NCBI GenBank assembly: GCA_965112735.1
Contig: OZ218952.1
Span: 5,580,001 to 5,644,000, forward strand
Origin: Phaeosaccion multiseriatum
Lineage: Eukaryota; Ochrophyta, other classes
Reading direction: 5' to 3'
DNA: 64,000 nt
In this document: positions 35,741-46,507 of the stretch, piece by piece
Layout of the letters: each line of letters opens with the position of its first letter
Position numbering within the stretch: position 1 is the stretch's first letter
The notes under the pieces: generated by a model
What the model was told of the DNA's origin: nothing
The model's database searches: none
Seen by the model: the letters and a program-made list of their open reading frames with translations, nothing else
Program-made: the position numbers and the translations under genes

Positions 35741-38700
35741 TGGTGGTACAGCAGCAACAGGCTCGGAGTGAGGTGCGTGTGAGAAGGGAGGAGGGAGGCG
35801 CCATGGCAGGGAGAAGGTGATACGGCGGGGGGGAAGGGAAGGGAAGGGAAGGGAAGGAAGCGCCCGCCCCTTAGTCCGTCTGTCAGTCCCACAACGAGCA
35901 CAGCAAGCAAGCCTCCCTCCCTCCCCCTCCCTAACTCTCTCTCTCTCCATCCCTTTCTCCCCCCCTCCCCTTTTGTACCACCAACCGCTGCAGGACGCTT
36001 CCTCCTCCTCCTTCCTCCGCCGAGCCTGTCGTGAGGGTGCCATACATCAAACCTTCGTGTCAAACATGTCGCGCCTCAGCTCCTCCGTCTCGAACCTCGT
36101 CACCCCCCTTCGAAGCCTTGCCCACGCCGACATGCAGCTGGCTGACGGCTTGCTGCTGCAGCTGCTGCCCCTCGCCTGGGCGACTTTCGGAGAGGCGGAT
36201 CGCAATGTGTTTGTGCCGGAGCTGGTGACGCTGCTGGCGAGGCCCTATCATAGGCAGTCCCTGCATCTTCCCCAGCAGCTGCAGCAGGTATGAGAGAGAG
36301 AGAGTGTGTGTATGTGTGTGCGTGTGTGCGTGTGTGCGTGTGTATATATGTGTGTATATGTGTGTATGTATTTACAGTTAAGTCAAGCGAGGGCATCTCG
36401 TCTCCCCGTATGCAGGCTCGGGCCATGACAGCACAATGCTCAAAGTCCTCCCCCATCCACTGCCATCCACCATCCTCTGCCATCCCCCCATCCTCTGCCA
36501 TCCCCCCTTCCACTGCCATCCCCCCAACCTCTATCCAATGCCACCCCCCATCCATGCACTGCCATCCCCCATCCACCCCCATCCCCCATCCACTGCCAAC
36601 CCCTATCCACTGCCATCCACCATCCACTGCCATCCCCCCGCCCCGCCAGCAGCCGCACCATGTCAACGTGGTGCAGTCGCTGCTGCGCTGTGTGGAGGCA
36701 CTACGGCCCCTCCCGGTGCTGCCCCTCGACCTCATGGGGGCCCTTGCCGTCAATTACAACGCCTGGCACGACGTGTTGCCAATCATGGAGCGCCAGGTAT
36801 GTATGTATGTATGTATGTATGTATGTATGTATGTATGTATGTATGTATGTATGTATGTAGGTACATAGGGGTATGTGTGTATGTATGTATGTATGTGGGT
36901 ACATAAGGGTATGTATGTGGGTATGTAAGGGTATGCAAGGGGAAACATGCCCACACACAGGCGCACGCACACACACACAACGCACACACACACACACACA
37001 CGCACTGCTCCTTTCTCCCCAAAGGTCCTGACGCTAACCCTGCGCGTCCGCCACTTAAGGCGCGGGGTGAGGGGGGGGGGCTCTACGTATCCCCATTCTT
37101 ATTCCGATTCCGATTCTGATTTTCGATTCTGATTCCGATGGCGATTGCTGTGCCCCTCTGTCTGCAGGTCCTGCGCGCAGCTCCCGAGGACCGCTCTGTG
37201 TACGTGCGCATGTTGGTGCTCATGTACAAACACATCGGAGAGGTGAGGGGAGGGGAGAGGCGACTCGTAGAGAAGATGGCAGTGGATGGGGGACGGGGGT
37301 GGGGGGTTGTGCCCTCATAAGTGTGAGGGCGAGAAGAAAGAGTGAATGCGCGAGATGAGGCAGGCAGAGTCATGAGATTGTATGGTACGGCTACTTGGCT
37401 GAATGTTGCTTTTTTGCCTTGGTGGTTGGTTCGTGGTGTCATTCATGTCACTCTCTCTCTCACTCACTCACTCCCTCACTCACGCACCCACTACCTCTCG
37501 CACCCACTCACTCACTCACTCACTCCCTCACACCCTCCCCCCCCCTCCCCTCCCCCCATTCCTCTCTCCCTCCCTCGCTCTCCTTCAACACCCCACAGGA
37601 GGACATTTGCTCGGGTCTGCGGCGGCGCTTCGCAGTGCACAGCGACACTAAATTGGGACTCTCTCTAGAGACCTTCGGCTTCGTACAGGAGGTGAGGGAT
37701 GGCAGTGGATGGGGGATGGATGGATGGCAGTGGATGGGGGTGGCTGGGACAGCGCTCCAGGTGCAAGACTTACCAGACAGAGACAAATGCAGACTGCATC
37801 TACTGCCGTCGATACCATGCCAGCCTTGACTGACTTAATGACTTACTGACTCACCACCTACTCTCATCGGGTCTTGTTGCGCCAACTGTGATGAACGATG
37901 CGATGCATCATCCGCAGGCCCAACAGGTGTACCTGGAGGCCATTCGGAAGGAGGATGGGCTCAACTCCGGCGTCGTCAGTGGGGGCGTCAGTGGGGGTGG
38001 CGGAGTGGGAGACCTCGGGACCGACGTGTCCATGATTGAGCTTGAAGTGTGGGAGGAGAGGTGAGTGAGGCGTGGGAGAGGTGTGAAAGAGGGAGAGGAG
38101 AGAGAGAGTGAGAGAGGGGGGAGGGCTGGAGGCGTGGGAGGAGAGGTCTTTATTGACTTAATAGGAATCACCTAAGAAACTGAAAGTGTGAAAGTGTGTG
38201 TGTGTGTGTGGGAGGAGAGGTGTAGGTGTGTGAGAGTGGGAGAGGGAGAGAGAGGGGGGGGGGGTGGAATAGTGGAGGTGTGAAGGAGAGAAGATGAGAG
38301 AGAAAGAGCGTGTATTCCGCCTGCCCACCACTCCACTCGGATAGAGGCCCGAGTACCGTGACTGTATCACCAACTCGTGCATCACGTCCTGCTGTATGAC
38401 CAATTGCTGCTGTGTCGCCAACTGCTACTCTGTATGACCAACAGGTGGATCGAGTGTGCCAAGCAGTTGAGCCAATGGTCCGTGCTTGAGGACTTCTCCA
38501 GCACGCTGCAGGTGCGTGTGTGCGTGTGTGTGTTTGTGCGTCTGTGCGTGCGTGGGTGGGTGGGTGGGTGCAAATGGGGCGGGCAAAAGGGTTACAGGAG
38601 GAGAAGGAGGGGGGAGGAGGAGGGTTTCTCCTGTGTGTTTTTCTCACGCACCCGCTCCCTCCCTCCATCCATCCATCCATCCACCCATCCATCCATCCAC

Positions 38701-41700
38701 CCATCCATCCATCCACTGCCATCCATCCATCCATCCATCCATCCACTGCCATCCCTCCTTTTCTTTTATGTCGATGGCAGTACCCCACGCTGCTGCTTGA
38801 GTCTGCGTGGAAGAGTCACGACTGGGAAACCATCCGAGGCGCCATGCAATCCTCCACCATGACTGCCGCCAATGCGCAAGGAAGGTGAGAGAAAGAGACG
38901 AGCCTATATAACCAACTCTTGTACTAATAGCAGCAGGAGAAGCCCAACTCTAAGCAGCACCACACCCCAAGTTGCAAAGGCTAAGCAACCCAAAAGCAAG
39001 AACCCAACCAGTCGAACCAGTTTCCTCTTGTCCTCTTGTCCTCTCCTCTGACCCTCTGCTGCCATCCCCTGCCATCCCCCCCACCCCCCCCTCTCTCTCT
39101 AGGCCGGAGTTCAAGCTGTACGAAATCTACCTGACCATCATGGAGAACAAGCTCGGGGAGGTAGAGCGCCTCTGCACTCAATGCGTGCAGGTGCGTACGT
39201 AAGGGGGATGGCAGTGGATGTACAGGGATGGCAGTGGATGGGGGGGGGGGGGGGGGGTGGAAGACATACATGCCGATTGATTTGTTTGGTGCTGCTCGAG
39301 TAGGCTCCTCTCCTCACCCCCTTGGCCCCTCTCCCTCTCCCTCTCCCTCTCCCCCTCCCCATCCACTACCATCCCCCACCCCTTGCCCCAACAACACCAC
39401 CAACAGCTGAGCCTACACAAGTGGCAGCTGCTGCCCCGCATGCACACGGCCTTGCGAGCGCACACCCCCCTGCTGCACCTGTTTCACCAACTCGTGGAGC
39501 TGAGGGAGGCAGGGCAGGTCATGATGGAGGTGAGTAGGCGGTCTGCCCCGCGCGCCATGTGCATGTCTGTCGATCGCGCTGCCCCCTCCCCCTCTCCCTT
39601 CCCCACCTCTCTCACTCTGCCTTACCCCATCCACTGCCATCCCCCATGACATGAACCTGACGGCCTGATGGCAACACATATTGGCAACACAGGTGGTGAC
39701 TTCCTCTCGCCAACACTCCCTGCCCGACTTCAAGACTGTGCTGGGCACGTGGAGGGAGCGCCTGCCCAACAAATGGGAGCCCATTCAGATGTGGGACGAC
39801 ATCTTCTGCTGGCGCAACGAGGTAGGGTAGGAGAGGGGAGGCTGGAGTCTGTAACAAGTAGCTCCATCCTGCTGCTGCTGCTATGAGTCGATCACTTTCC
39901 AGTGTCACTCTCCAGTTTGTATATATATGAGTACACAGTTCCCATCCACTGCCATCCATCCACTAACTCCTTTCCTTCCTTCCTTCCTTCCTTCCTTACA
40001 ATCTTGTAACAGGTGTTTGGAGCCATCACAAGCACCTTCAGCTGGGGAGATCCCGGCAGCCTCGCCTGTCTGCACGACAAGCCTTGGACCGTCATCAAGC
40101 TGGCGCACACCGCCAGGAAGCAGGTGTGAGGCTGTATGTTGACTTATGTGGGGCTGTATGGTGACTGGTGTGATGCGGTGTCGGTGTTCGTGTGTCTTTT
40201 CTGGCGACGTCTCTGCCTGTGTGTGTGTCTCTCTCTCCTCCTGTCTGCCACTCTTGCTTTTTTCCTTACTATCTTGTCTCTGTGCGGGTGATGTGAGACA
40301 CCACTATATGCATTGCTACCCCGCCCTTCTCCCTCGCCCACACCCTCTCCCCTCCCACTCTCCTTGACCTCCTCTCCCTCACCGCCCCACCCACGCCCCT
40401 CCCTCTCACCTTCCCCCACTCTCCCTCGCCCTCCCTCCCCCTCCCCCGCTCTCCTCCGTCCCCTCCCTCCCTCCCGCCCTCCCTCCACGTACCCACCACC
40501 CCTATCTAACAGCAACTGTACGAGGTGTGTCTAAACAGCCTCAGCAAGCTCTACCGAGTCGCCACCATGGACGTGCACGACGCCTTTGAGAAGCTTCGAG
40601 AGCAGATCATACTCTGCCACTCCAACCCCGACGAGCACCGCGGCGGGCTCAACATTATCAACAACACCAACCTCGACTACTTTAACTCGCAGCAAAAGGC
40701 TGAGCTCTTCCGCCTCAAGGGCATGTTCTTGTGTATCCTAGGGGCCAAGCAGGACGCCAATCAGGCCTACAGTCACTCCATGCAGATCTGCAGCAACTAC
40801 GGCAAGGGCTGGTTCAGTTGGGCTAAGTACTGCGACTCCATCTTCGCAGAGCAGGAGAAGGTACGGCTAGTGTGCTTGGGTTGGTATATCACCAACTGTT
40901 GTAGTGTGTGGTGTGGTGTAGGCGCGGGTGTGGTTCGGTGTATCACCAACTGCTGTGGTATGTGTTTGCGTGGTTAACCTGTATGGAGGTAGACATCCAT
41001 AAAGGCAGGCTTTCTTCCATCCCCGAGTTTGCTTGAGCCCCTTGCCCAGCTGCTGCAACTTGCCCCCACCCCCACACACATCTTCTCACCCCATCCCTCC
41101 GTCTCCCTCCCTCCCTCCCTCCCTCCCTCCCCGTGTCTCTCTCCCCACATCCCCCCCTCTCTCTCTTACCTTCCTCTTTGCCCGATCATCCGCCATTCCA
41201 TCCTGCCATCTTCCCATCCTCCTTCCTTTATCATCCCACTACCCGACACTGCACTCCACTTACACCCATATACTCTGCTACACTACAACACCAACACTTC
41301 AACATCAATATCAACACTTCACTCTCTCTTCCCAAAAGGTGCACTGTGCCGCCCAAGCCATGGCGTGCTATCTGCAGGCCGTCAAGTACAAATGCGACGG
41401 AGCACGAGTCATGCTCGCCAGAGTGCTCTGGATGCTCAATCAGGACGATGAGAAGGGTACCCTCGGTCGCACACTGGAGACGTACGGCAAGGCCCTTCCC
41501 GAGTGGGTGTGGATCCCGTGGATACCACAGCTGCTCACGGCCCTCACCCGCCCCGAGGCGCTGCATGTCAAGGCTCCCCTGCGGCAGGTGGGTGGGGGTA
41601 TGTATGTGTGCGCGTGCGTGTACATGTAGTAGTGCTGTATACCCTACGGTCCGACATGTAGTAGCCCTCTCTCTCTCTCTCTCTTCGTTTCTTTCGATGT

Positions 41701-44700
41701 GAGAACATTGAACTGAAGTTACTCACTTCCACCCTCCCTCTCTCTGTACTTCTCCTCCATATACTACCTCCAACTCACAGGTGGCGTCGAAGTACCCACA
41801 GGCCCTCTACTACACCATGCGCGCTTTCCTCCTCGAGCGGCGCGAGCTGCCCACAGATTCCAAACAGTTCCAGGCACAGAGGGCCAAGATGGCGGCCACG
41901 GCAGCGCAGACCGCACAGGCCAAGGCCACCGCCGGACAAGTGGACGCCAACGCGAATGAGACGCTCCAGCAGGCCACGTACATACGCGCGCCCACCGGGG
42001 ACACCATCTACGCCCCTGTCGGCACGCCCCTCCCGGCGGTGATGCAGTTCAAGGGCGGGCAGGTGGTGCCTCCGGCGGCGGGTTCGGAGGAGGCGGCCAA
42101 GGGCGGGCCTTATATTGTAACGGCGGCCACCCACACAGAGGAGCTGGTGGCCAATTTGAGGCGGGCACACGCGGGGCTCGGAGCCGAGGTGGAGACGGTG
42201 TTGGAGGAGATTATCGTACAGTTTAGGCCGGAGCCGGAGGAGGAGCTCTTGTCGGCGGTGCACGCGCTGCTCATCAAGTGCTTTCAGCTCGTGCATCTTG
42301 GGGCCGGGGACCCAATTCCGGCCAGCCTCAAGAGTACGTTGGTACGTGTATGCAACAAGTTCTTCAACGCCTCCGCCAAGGCCAAGTCGCCCAAGCACAA
42401 GGCGTTTGTGGAGGCGTACAAGCCGGCCTTTGAGAAGGACTTCTTGCAGGACCCGGCAACTGTAGCACCAACTGCTGGCGCTGCTGGTGCTGCTCCTGCT
42501 GCGGCTGCTGCTGCTGCTGGTGCGGCAGTTGGTGATACGGCTGCAGCAGGAGGGGCGGCGGCAGCGGGTGATGCGGCAGCAGCAGAAACGCCAACACCCG
42601 AGGCAGCAGCAGCGGCGGCGTCATCCGATGCCTCCGCAGCACCCGCCACTCCTCCGCCAGCGTCTGCGGCAGTTGGTGATACGGGCGAGGCAGCAACCCC
42701 GGCGGCCACACCAACTGCCGGTGCCGGTGCCGGTGCCGCTGCTGGTACTCCAGCAGCTGTTGATCCAGCGCCAGCAGCCCCCAGCAGCCAGAGCGAGAGC
42801 CAGAGCGGGTGCATGACGGACCAGACCACCGTTCCAGAGGTCGTCCGACGCCTCAAGAAGTGGAAGCTCAAGTTGCAGAGCATTGTGCATAGCGGACCCC
42901 CTGAGGTGCCCATGGAGCTATGCTCTCCCTACCTGGCGCAGGTCAACTGTGAGTTGGAGACGTGGAACAGTTGTAATCAGGCCTCCATTGAGGTGCCTGG
43001 GCAGTACAGTGACTGCAGCACGGAGCCGCGGCCCGACTTGCACGCCAAGATTCAGCGCTTCCACTCGAGAGTGTCGGTGCTGCATCGCTACGGTTTCAGT
43101 CAGAGGCGGCTGTGTGTACTTGGCAGCGACGGAAGGAAGTACCACTTCTTGATTCAGTTTGCCATTCCGCACGTGACGCGGACGGACGAGAGGGTCATGC
43201 AGCTGCACGCCATGCTGAGGAGGTTCATTGACAAGGACAGAGGTACGTATGTGTATCACCAACATGTGTGTGTGTGTGTGTGTGCGTGTGTGTGTGTGTG
43301 TGGCCGGCCAGTGGAGAGGGAGGGGAATAGACAGCGGCACAGAGGGCTGGAGGCGTCAGCCGAAGTGGGGTGGTGGTCGGTGTCAGTCAGGGTATGTAGC
43401 AGTCAGCAGTAGCCAGTGTCAGGTTAGGAACAGGCGAACGCAGAGGTGTATGGGTAGAAAGACGTGTGTGGCCAATGGAGGGGGAGGGAAAGGGTCAGCG
43501 GCATTGGTCAAGGCAGTCAGTGTCAAGGGTTTGTTTCTTTCTCCGCCCCCATCTGTAAAGCCCACACACGCACACCCGCACACACACACACACCCCTACA
43601 CCCACCCACCCACCCACTCACCTATACACTCACACACACACGCACGCACACTCACACCCGCCCACCCGCCCACCCCCTCACCCACACCCACCCCCTCTTC
43701 CGCCTCCCCCCCCCACAGGTACCCGACGCCGCGACTTGTCAGTGTCCGTGCCGGTGATTGTGCCCATCACACCTCGCATGCGCCTAATGGAAGACTCAGC
43801 CACCTTCACCAGCCTAGGGGAGGCCTACGAGGCGGACAGGCATAGGCAGGGTAAGGACCCCGACCTGCCAATCATGCTCACGAGAGACAGGGTCAGCGAG
43901 GCGGTGCACAAGGCGAAGGGGCAAGGGAAGGAGGCGACCTTGCAAGTAGAGGCAGCGGCCAAGCGAGCTGTGTACAGGGACATTTGCGGGGAGGGGACGA
44001 CGGCGGTGGTGGGGGGGGGGGGAGGGGATGGCGGCTCGACGAAGACTTCGACGAGGACGACGGCGGACGACTACACGGTGCCCTTCGACATTTTGTCGCG
44101 CTTTGTATACGGCACGATGAAGGACTCGCAGTCGGTGTGGGCCTTCCGACGCACTTTTGCGGTTCAGCTTGCCGTGTCGAGTCTCCTGTGCCACGCCTTC
44201 ACATGCGGAGAGCGCTTCCCGCACAAGCTCATCTTCGACGAGGTTGGTTGGTTGGTTGGTTGGTTGGTTGTGGGTGGGTGGTTGGTAGGTTGGGTGGTTG
44301 TTAGGTTGGTAGGTCGATTGGTGGGAGGGGAAGGCAGAACAGAGTAGAGAGAAAACGAGAGCAACGGTGTGGAGAGAGGGAGAGAGAGGGAGAGCCTACG
44401 CCCAGCCACCCGCCATTGATTGATTCGATTCATTGATTCCCCTCCCTCCCTCGCTCCCTCCCCGTCACCCTCCCTTCCTTCCTCCCTCCCTCCCTCCCTC
44501 CCTCCCTTCCTCCCTCCCTCCCTCCCTCCCTCCCTCCCTCCCTCCCTCCCTCCCTTCCTCCCTCCCTTCCTTCCTCCCTCCCTCCCTCCCTCCCTCCCTC
44601 CCTCCCCCCCCCGTGTTCTCTACCCCCTACCCCCAAAACACCCGCGGCACAGGAAACTGCCCGTGTGGTGAGCAACGAGTTCCGCCCCGGTTACACGCAG

Positions 44701-45907
44701 CAAGGGCTGCTGGACCAGACGGAAGAGGTGCCCTTCCGCCTCACCCGCAACTTGAGCACGCTGCTGTCCCCCTTCCTGGTGGACGGAGTGATGGCTCCCT
44801 CCATGGCGGCCATGGCCAACGCACTCATGAGCCGCAAGGAGATGCTCAAACCCTACCTCAGTAAGTCAATGAATGAATGGTCTTTTGGCTTTCTTGGCAT
44901 TGGCCTTGTATTGACGCTCTCAGCCACGTGCTGGTGGCTTGGTTTTTGTTTGCTTGGGTTTGTTTGTTGTTTGCCATCAGCCACACGTTTGTTCACCTGT
45001 CCACCGCCGCCTTGTGCGAGGTGAAGCATCCAAACGAAGCAGGCATATCCTCCCCCTCACCCTCCCCCCCTCCCCCCCTGCCCTTCCTTGGTCCTTCTCA
45101 TCCATTGGCACTCCCTCCCCTCTCCTTCTCTAGCGCTGATGCTCCGCGACGATCTGCTCTCATGGCACGCGAGCAAGACCCCGCCCAGAAGCGAGCGGGA
45201 TCAGAGGAACATCGAGCGACAACTGCAGGTGCGTGCGTGTGTGAGTGTGTGTGAGTGAGCGAGTGTGCGTGTGTGCGTGTGTGTGTGTGCGTGTGTGTGT
45301 GTGTGCGTGTGTGTGTGTGTGTGTGTGCGTTGGCACTGGGGCAGAGCAGTGGGTAGTGGGCAGTATCAAGTATCATTGGTGGTGACCCCCCCCCCCTGGC
45401 ATGTTCGAAGGCTCGCCCACGTCAGCGGTTACATGTTTGCCCGTTCTACCCGTGTATGGGTTGCTCTAACCCAAGAGTGAGCGGCACCGCACCGCACGCC
45501 GTTTCACCCACCCACACTGCCTGTATTGTATAATGTATATGTATGAAGCGCCTCCCTCATCCTGTTCTCCTCCCCCCCCCCCCCTCCTTCTCTCCTTACC
45601 TACCTACCCACTTCGCCCCCTCCGTCCCTCCCTTCCTCCCCTCCTTCCCTCCGTCCCTCCCTCCCTCCCTCCCTCCCTCCCTCCCTCCCTCCCTTATGCT
45701 GATACCCTGCCCCCTAAACAGGAGCGCGTGAATCGCAACGTGTCCCGCGTGATGGAGCGGTTTCACAAGCTGACCCCCGTGCGAGGGCTGAAGGATGGCA
45801 GCGGACGGCCCCTGCCCGTGGACAACGAAGTGCACGCCCTGCTCGCCGCTGCGCAGAACGAGGCAAACCTCTCCAAGCTCAACCCCACGTGGCAGGCCTA
45901 CCTCTAG
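12118..45907 (+). CDS. TRRAP: Tra1/TRRAP transcription-associated pseudokinase of the PIKK family
   Basis: Sixty exons joined with fully consistent phase give 16,863 coding bases, about 5,620 residues; animal TRRAP and yeast Tra1 have about 3,700-3,900. Family knowledge: TRRAP is a nuclear scaffold of SAGA and NuA4/TIP60 acetyltransferase complexes that contacts transcription activators and has lost kinase activity. Seen here: collinear similarity from the N-terminus ([19 protein letters not shown]), through the HEAT solenoid ([18 protein letters not shown]), the FAT region ([21 protein letters not shown]), the kinase-like domain, and a FATC tail ([20 protein letters not shown]) directly before TAG. 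The catalytic GDRHxxN position reads GERFPHK and no DFG is found, so it is a pseudokinase. The extra length is Ala/Gln/Ser/Gly/acidic low-complexity insertions between conserved helices. Start chosen at the first Met of the exon aligning with the family N-terminus. One intron (after 30,525) uses a GC donor. Exon coordinates are in the following entries. Confidence 0.95.
22844..35772 (+). other. TRRAP: TRRAP exons 19-42: middle and circular solenoid
   Basis: Exons: 22844-23135, 23345-23501, 23832-23928, 24090-24616, 24929-24974, 25222-25308, 25526-25618, 25851-26011, 26228-26328, 26601-26953, 27244-27906, 28264-28776, 29005-29118, 29468-30040, 30403-30525, 30861-31031, 31478-32274, 32503-33493, 33828-33914, 34233-34357, 34553-34633, 34804-34930, 35137-35292, 35524-35772. 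Exon 29 (27,244-27,906) is almost wholly a Gln/Ala coiled-coil-like insertion with no counterpart I know in TRRAP. Exons 35 and 36 carry long Ala/Pro/Gly runs. The junction 30,525/30,861 has a GC donor (CAG|GCGAGT) and a CACCAACAG acceptor; the family reading across it ([15 protein letters not shown]) supports the splice. Confidence 0.88.
35994..41587 (+). other. TRRAP: TRRAP exons 43-55: FAT region
   Basis: Exons: 35994-36287, 36650-36796, 37168-37242, 37599-37691, 37918-38060, 38445-38511, 38781-38884, 39103-39190, 39407-39529, 39693-39821, 40013-40123, 40513-40860, 41339-41587. These encode TPR/HAT-like helical repeats, for example [71 protein letters not shown] and [14 protein letters not shown], all matching TRRAP FAT segments in order. 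Exons here are shorter (67-348 bases) and freer of low-complexity insertions than elsewhere in the gene, so this region appears the most constrained. Confidence 0.92.
36797..36920 (+). repeat. (GTAT)n microsatellite starting at a TRRAP donor
   Basis: The intron after the exon ending CGCCAG begins GTATGTATGTATG and continues for about 65 bases before decaying to GTAGGTACATAGGG and further GTATGTAT runs. The repeat phase coincides with the splice donor. Confidence 0.9.
42465..42740 (+). repeat. Coding cluster of GTTGGTGATAC words in a TRRAP insertion
   Basis: Within one exon the word GTTGGTGATAC occurs exactly twice (42,528 and 42,672), beside looser relatives on both strands (GTAGCACCAACTGC near 42,471, GGGTGATGC near 42,560, ACACCAACTGCCGG near 42,710). 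In this frame the exact copies encode AVGDT. The surrounding peptide is Ala/Pro/Thr-rich and has no family counterpart. Confidence 0.75.
44243..44330 (+). repeat. (GTTG)n repeat starting at a TRRAP donor
   Basis: The intron after exon 57 (GACGAG) begins GTTGGTTGGTTGGTTGGTTG and decays through GGTAGGTTGG variants over about 80 bases. A GTTGGT donor is weak, yet each repeat offers another. Confidence 0.8.
44445..44610 (+). repeat. (CCCT)n pyrimidine tract in TRRAP intron 57
   Basis: About 160 bases of CTCC/CTTCC repeats form an extended polypyrimidine tract upstream of the acceptor at 44,652. Confidence 0.85.
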
Positions 45908-46507
45908 CTTGTAGCTTAGCTAGGTGTGGGGTGGGCTGGTTATGGATGGCAATCAATGGATGGCTCTTCATGGGCAGAGTTGGTTGGGCTGTTCATGGGG
46001 ATGTAAGTGCCCCAAGGGTTGCTCGCCCATGTTCTCTGGACCGCTCACTCTCTGTATGTAATTAGTACCGTTACGTAATAGTAAATAAAAAGGGGAAGAA
46101 AAGAAAAATTCGGGGGGGTTTGCTCTGCAATGGTGAGAAGAAGCTTCAACTTCGTTCACCCCCCTCGATCCAAGCAACGCGTCTGCACGAAAAGCAGCAG
46201 CTGTACCACCAACTGCTGCTGACCTTTCCGACGACGGTGGCATCCGACGACGGGCGTTTCGACTTTGATCCGAGTTTGCCGCCCTTCACTGTGTATTGCC
46301 GCCATGGATTAACAGTACGGATGAGAAGCACCATGGATTAACAGTATGGATGAGAAGCACCAGCAGCAGCAAGGCCTTACAGCCCTTCTGGCTTCATCCG
46401 TGTTTTTTTTTTCGGTGATGTGTTGATGCTTGCGGAGGAAGGAAGGAGCGTCGCTTTCGTCCCTGCTCTCCTAGCACTTTAGCAGTGGAGGAGAGGCAAC
46501 GAGCAGG
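45908..46507. other. Intergenic region between TRRAP and the FAM227-like gene
   Basis: Holds the TRRAP 3' end and the upstream region of the FAM227-like gene. A GTACCACCAACTGCTGCTG copy of the interspersed word lies at about 46,204. The sentence CACCATGGATTAACAGTA-GGATGAGAAG is present twice in tandem near 46,302-46,355 (about 28-base unit). No gene is supported here. Confidence 0.5.
46084..46089 (+). terminator. Candidate poly(A) signal of the TRRAP gene
   Basis: AATAAA occurs about 177 bases after the TRRAP stop codon, followed by AG-rich then G/T-rich sequence (GGGGGGGTTTGCT). It is the only good AATAAA between the stop and the next gene. Many algae use other signals, so this is tentative. 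Confidence 0.45.

Larger units (their letters stand above)
41781..45907 (+). other. TRRAP: TRRAP exons 56-60: pseudokinase and FATC domains
   Basis: Exons: 41781-43242, 43719-44242, 44653-44860, 45134-45228, 45722-45907. The kinase-like domain starts near 42,920 (residue about 5,177). [19 protein letters not shown] occupies the ATP-pocket strands without the usual lysine context. [17 protein letters not shown] and [17 protein letters not shown] match TRRAP. The catalytic-loop position near 44,207 reads CGERFPHK, lacking the Asp and Asn of active PIKKs. [21 protein letters not shown] and LRDDLLSWH follow. The last 33 residues form FATC. An Ala/Pro-rich insertion at 42,465-42,790 sits just before the kinase-like domain. 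Confidence 0.92.
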
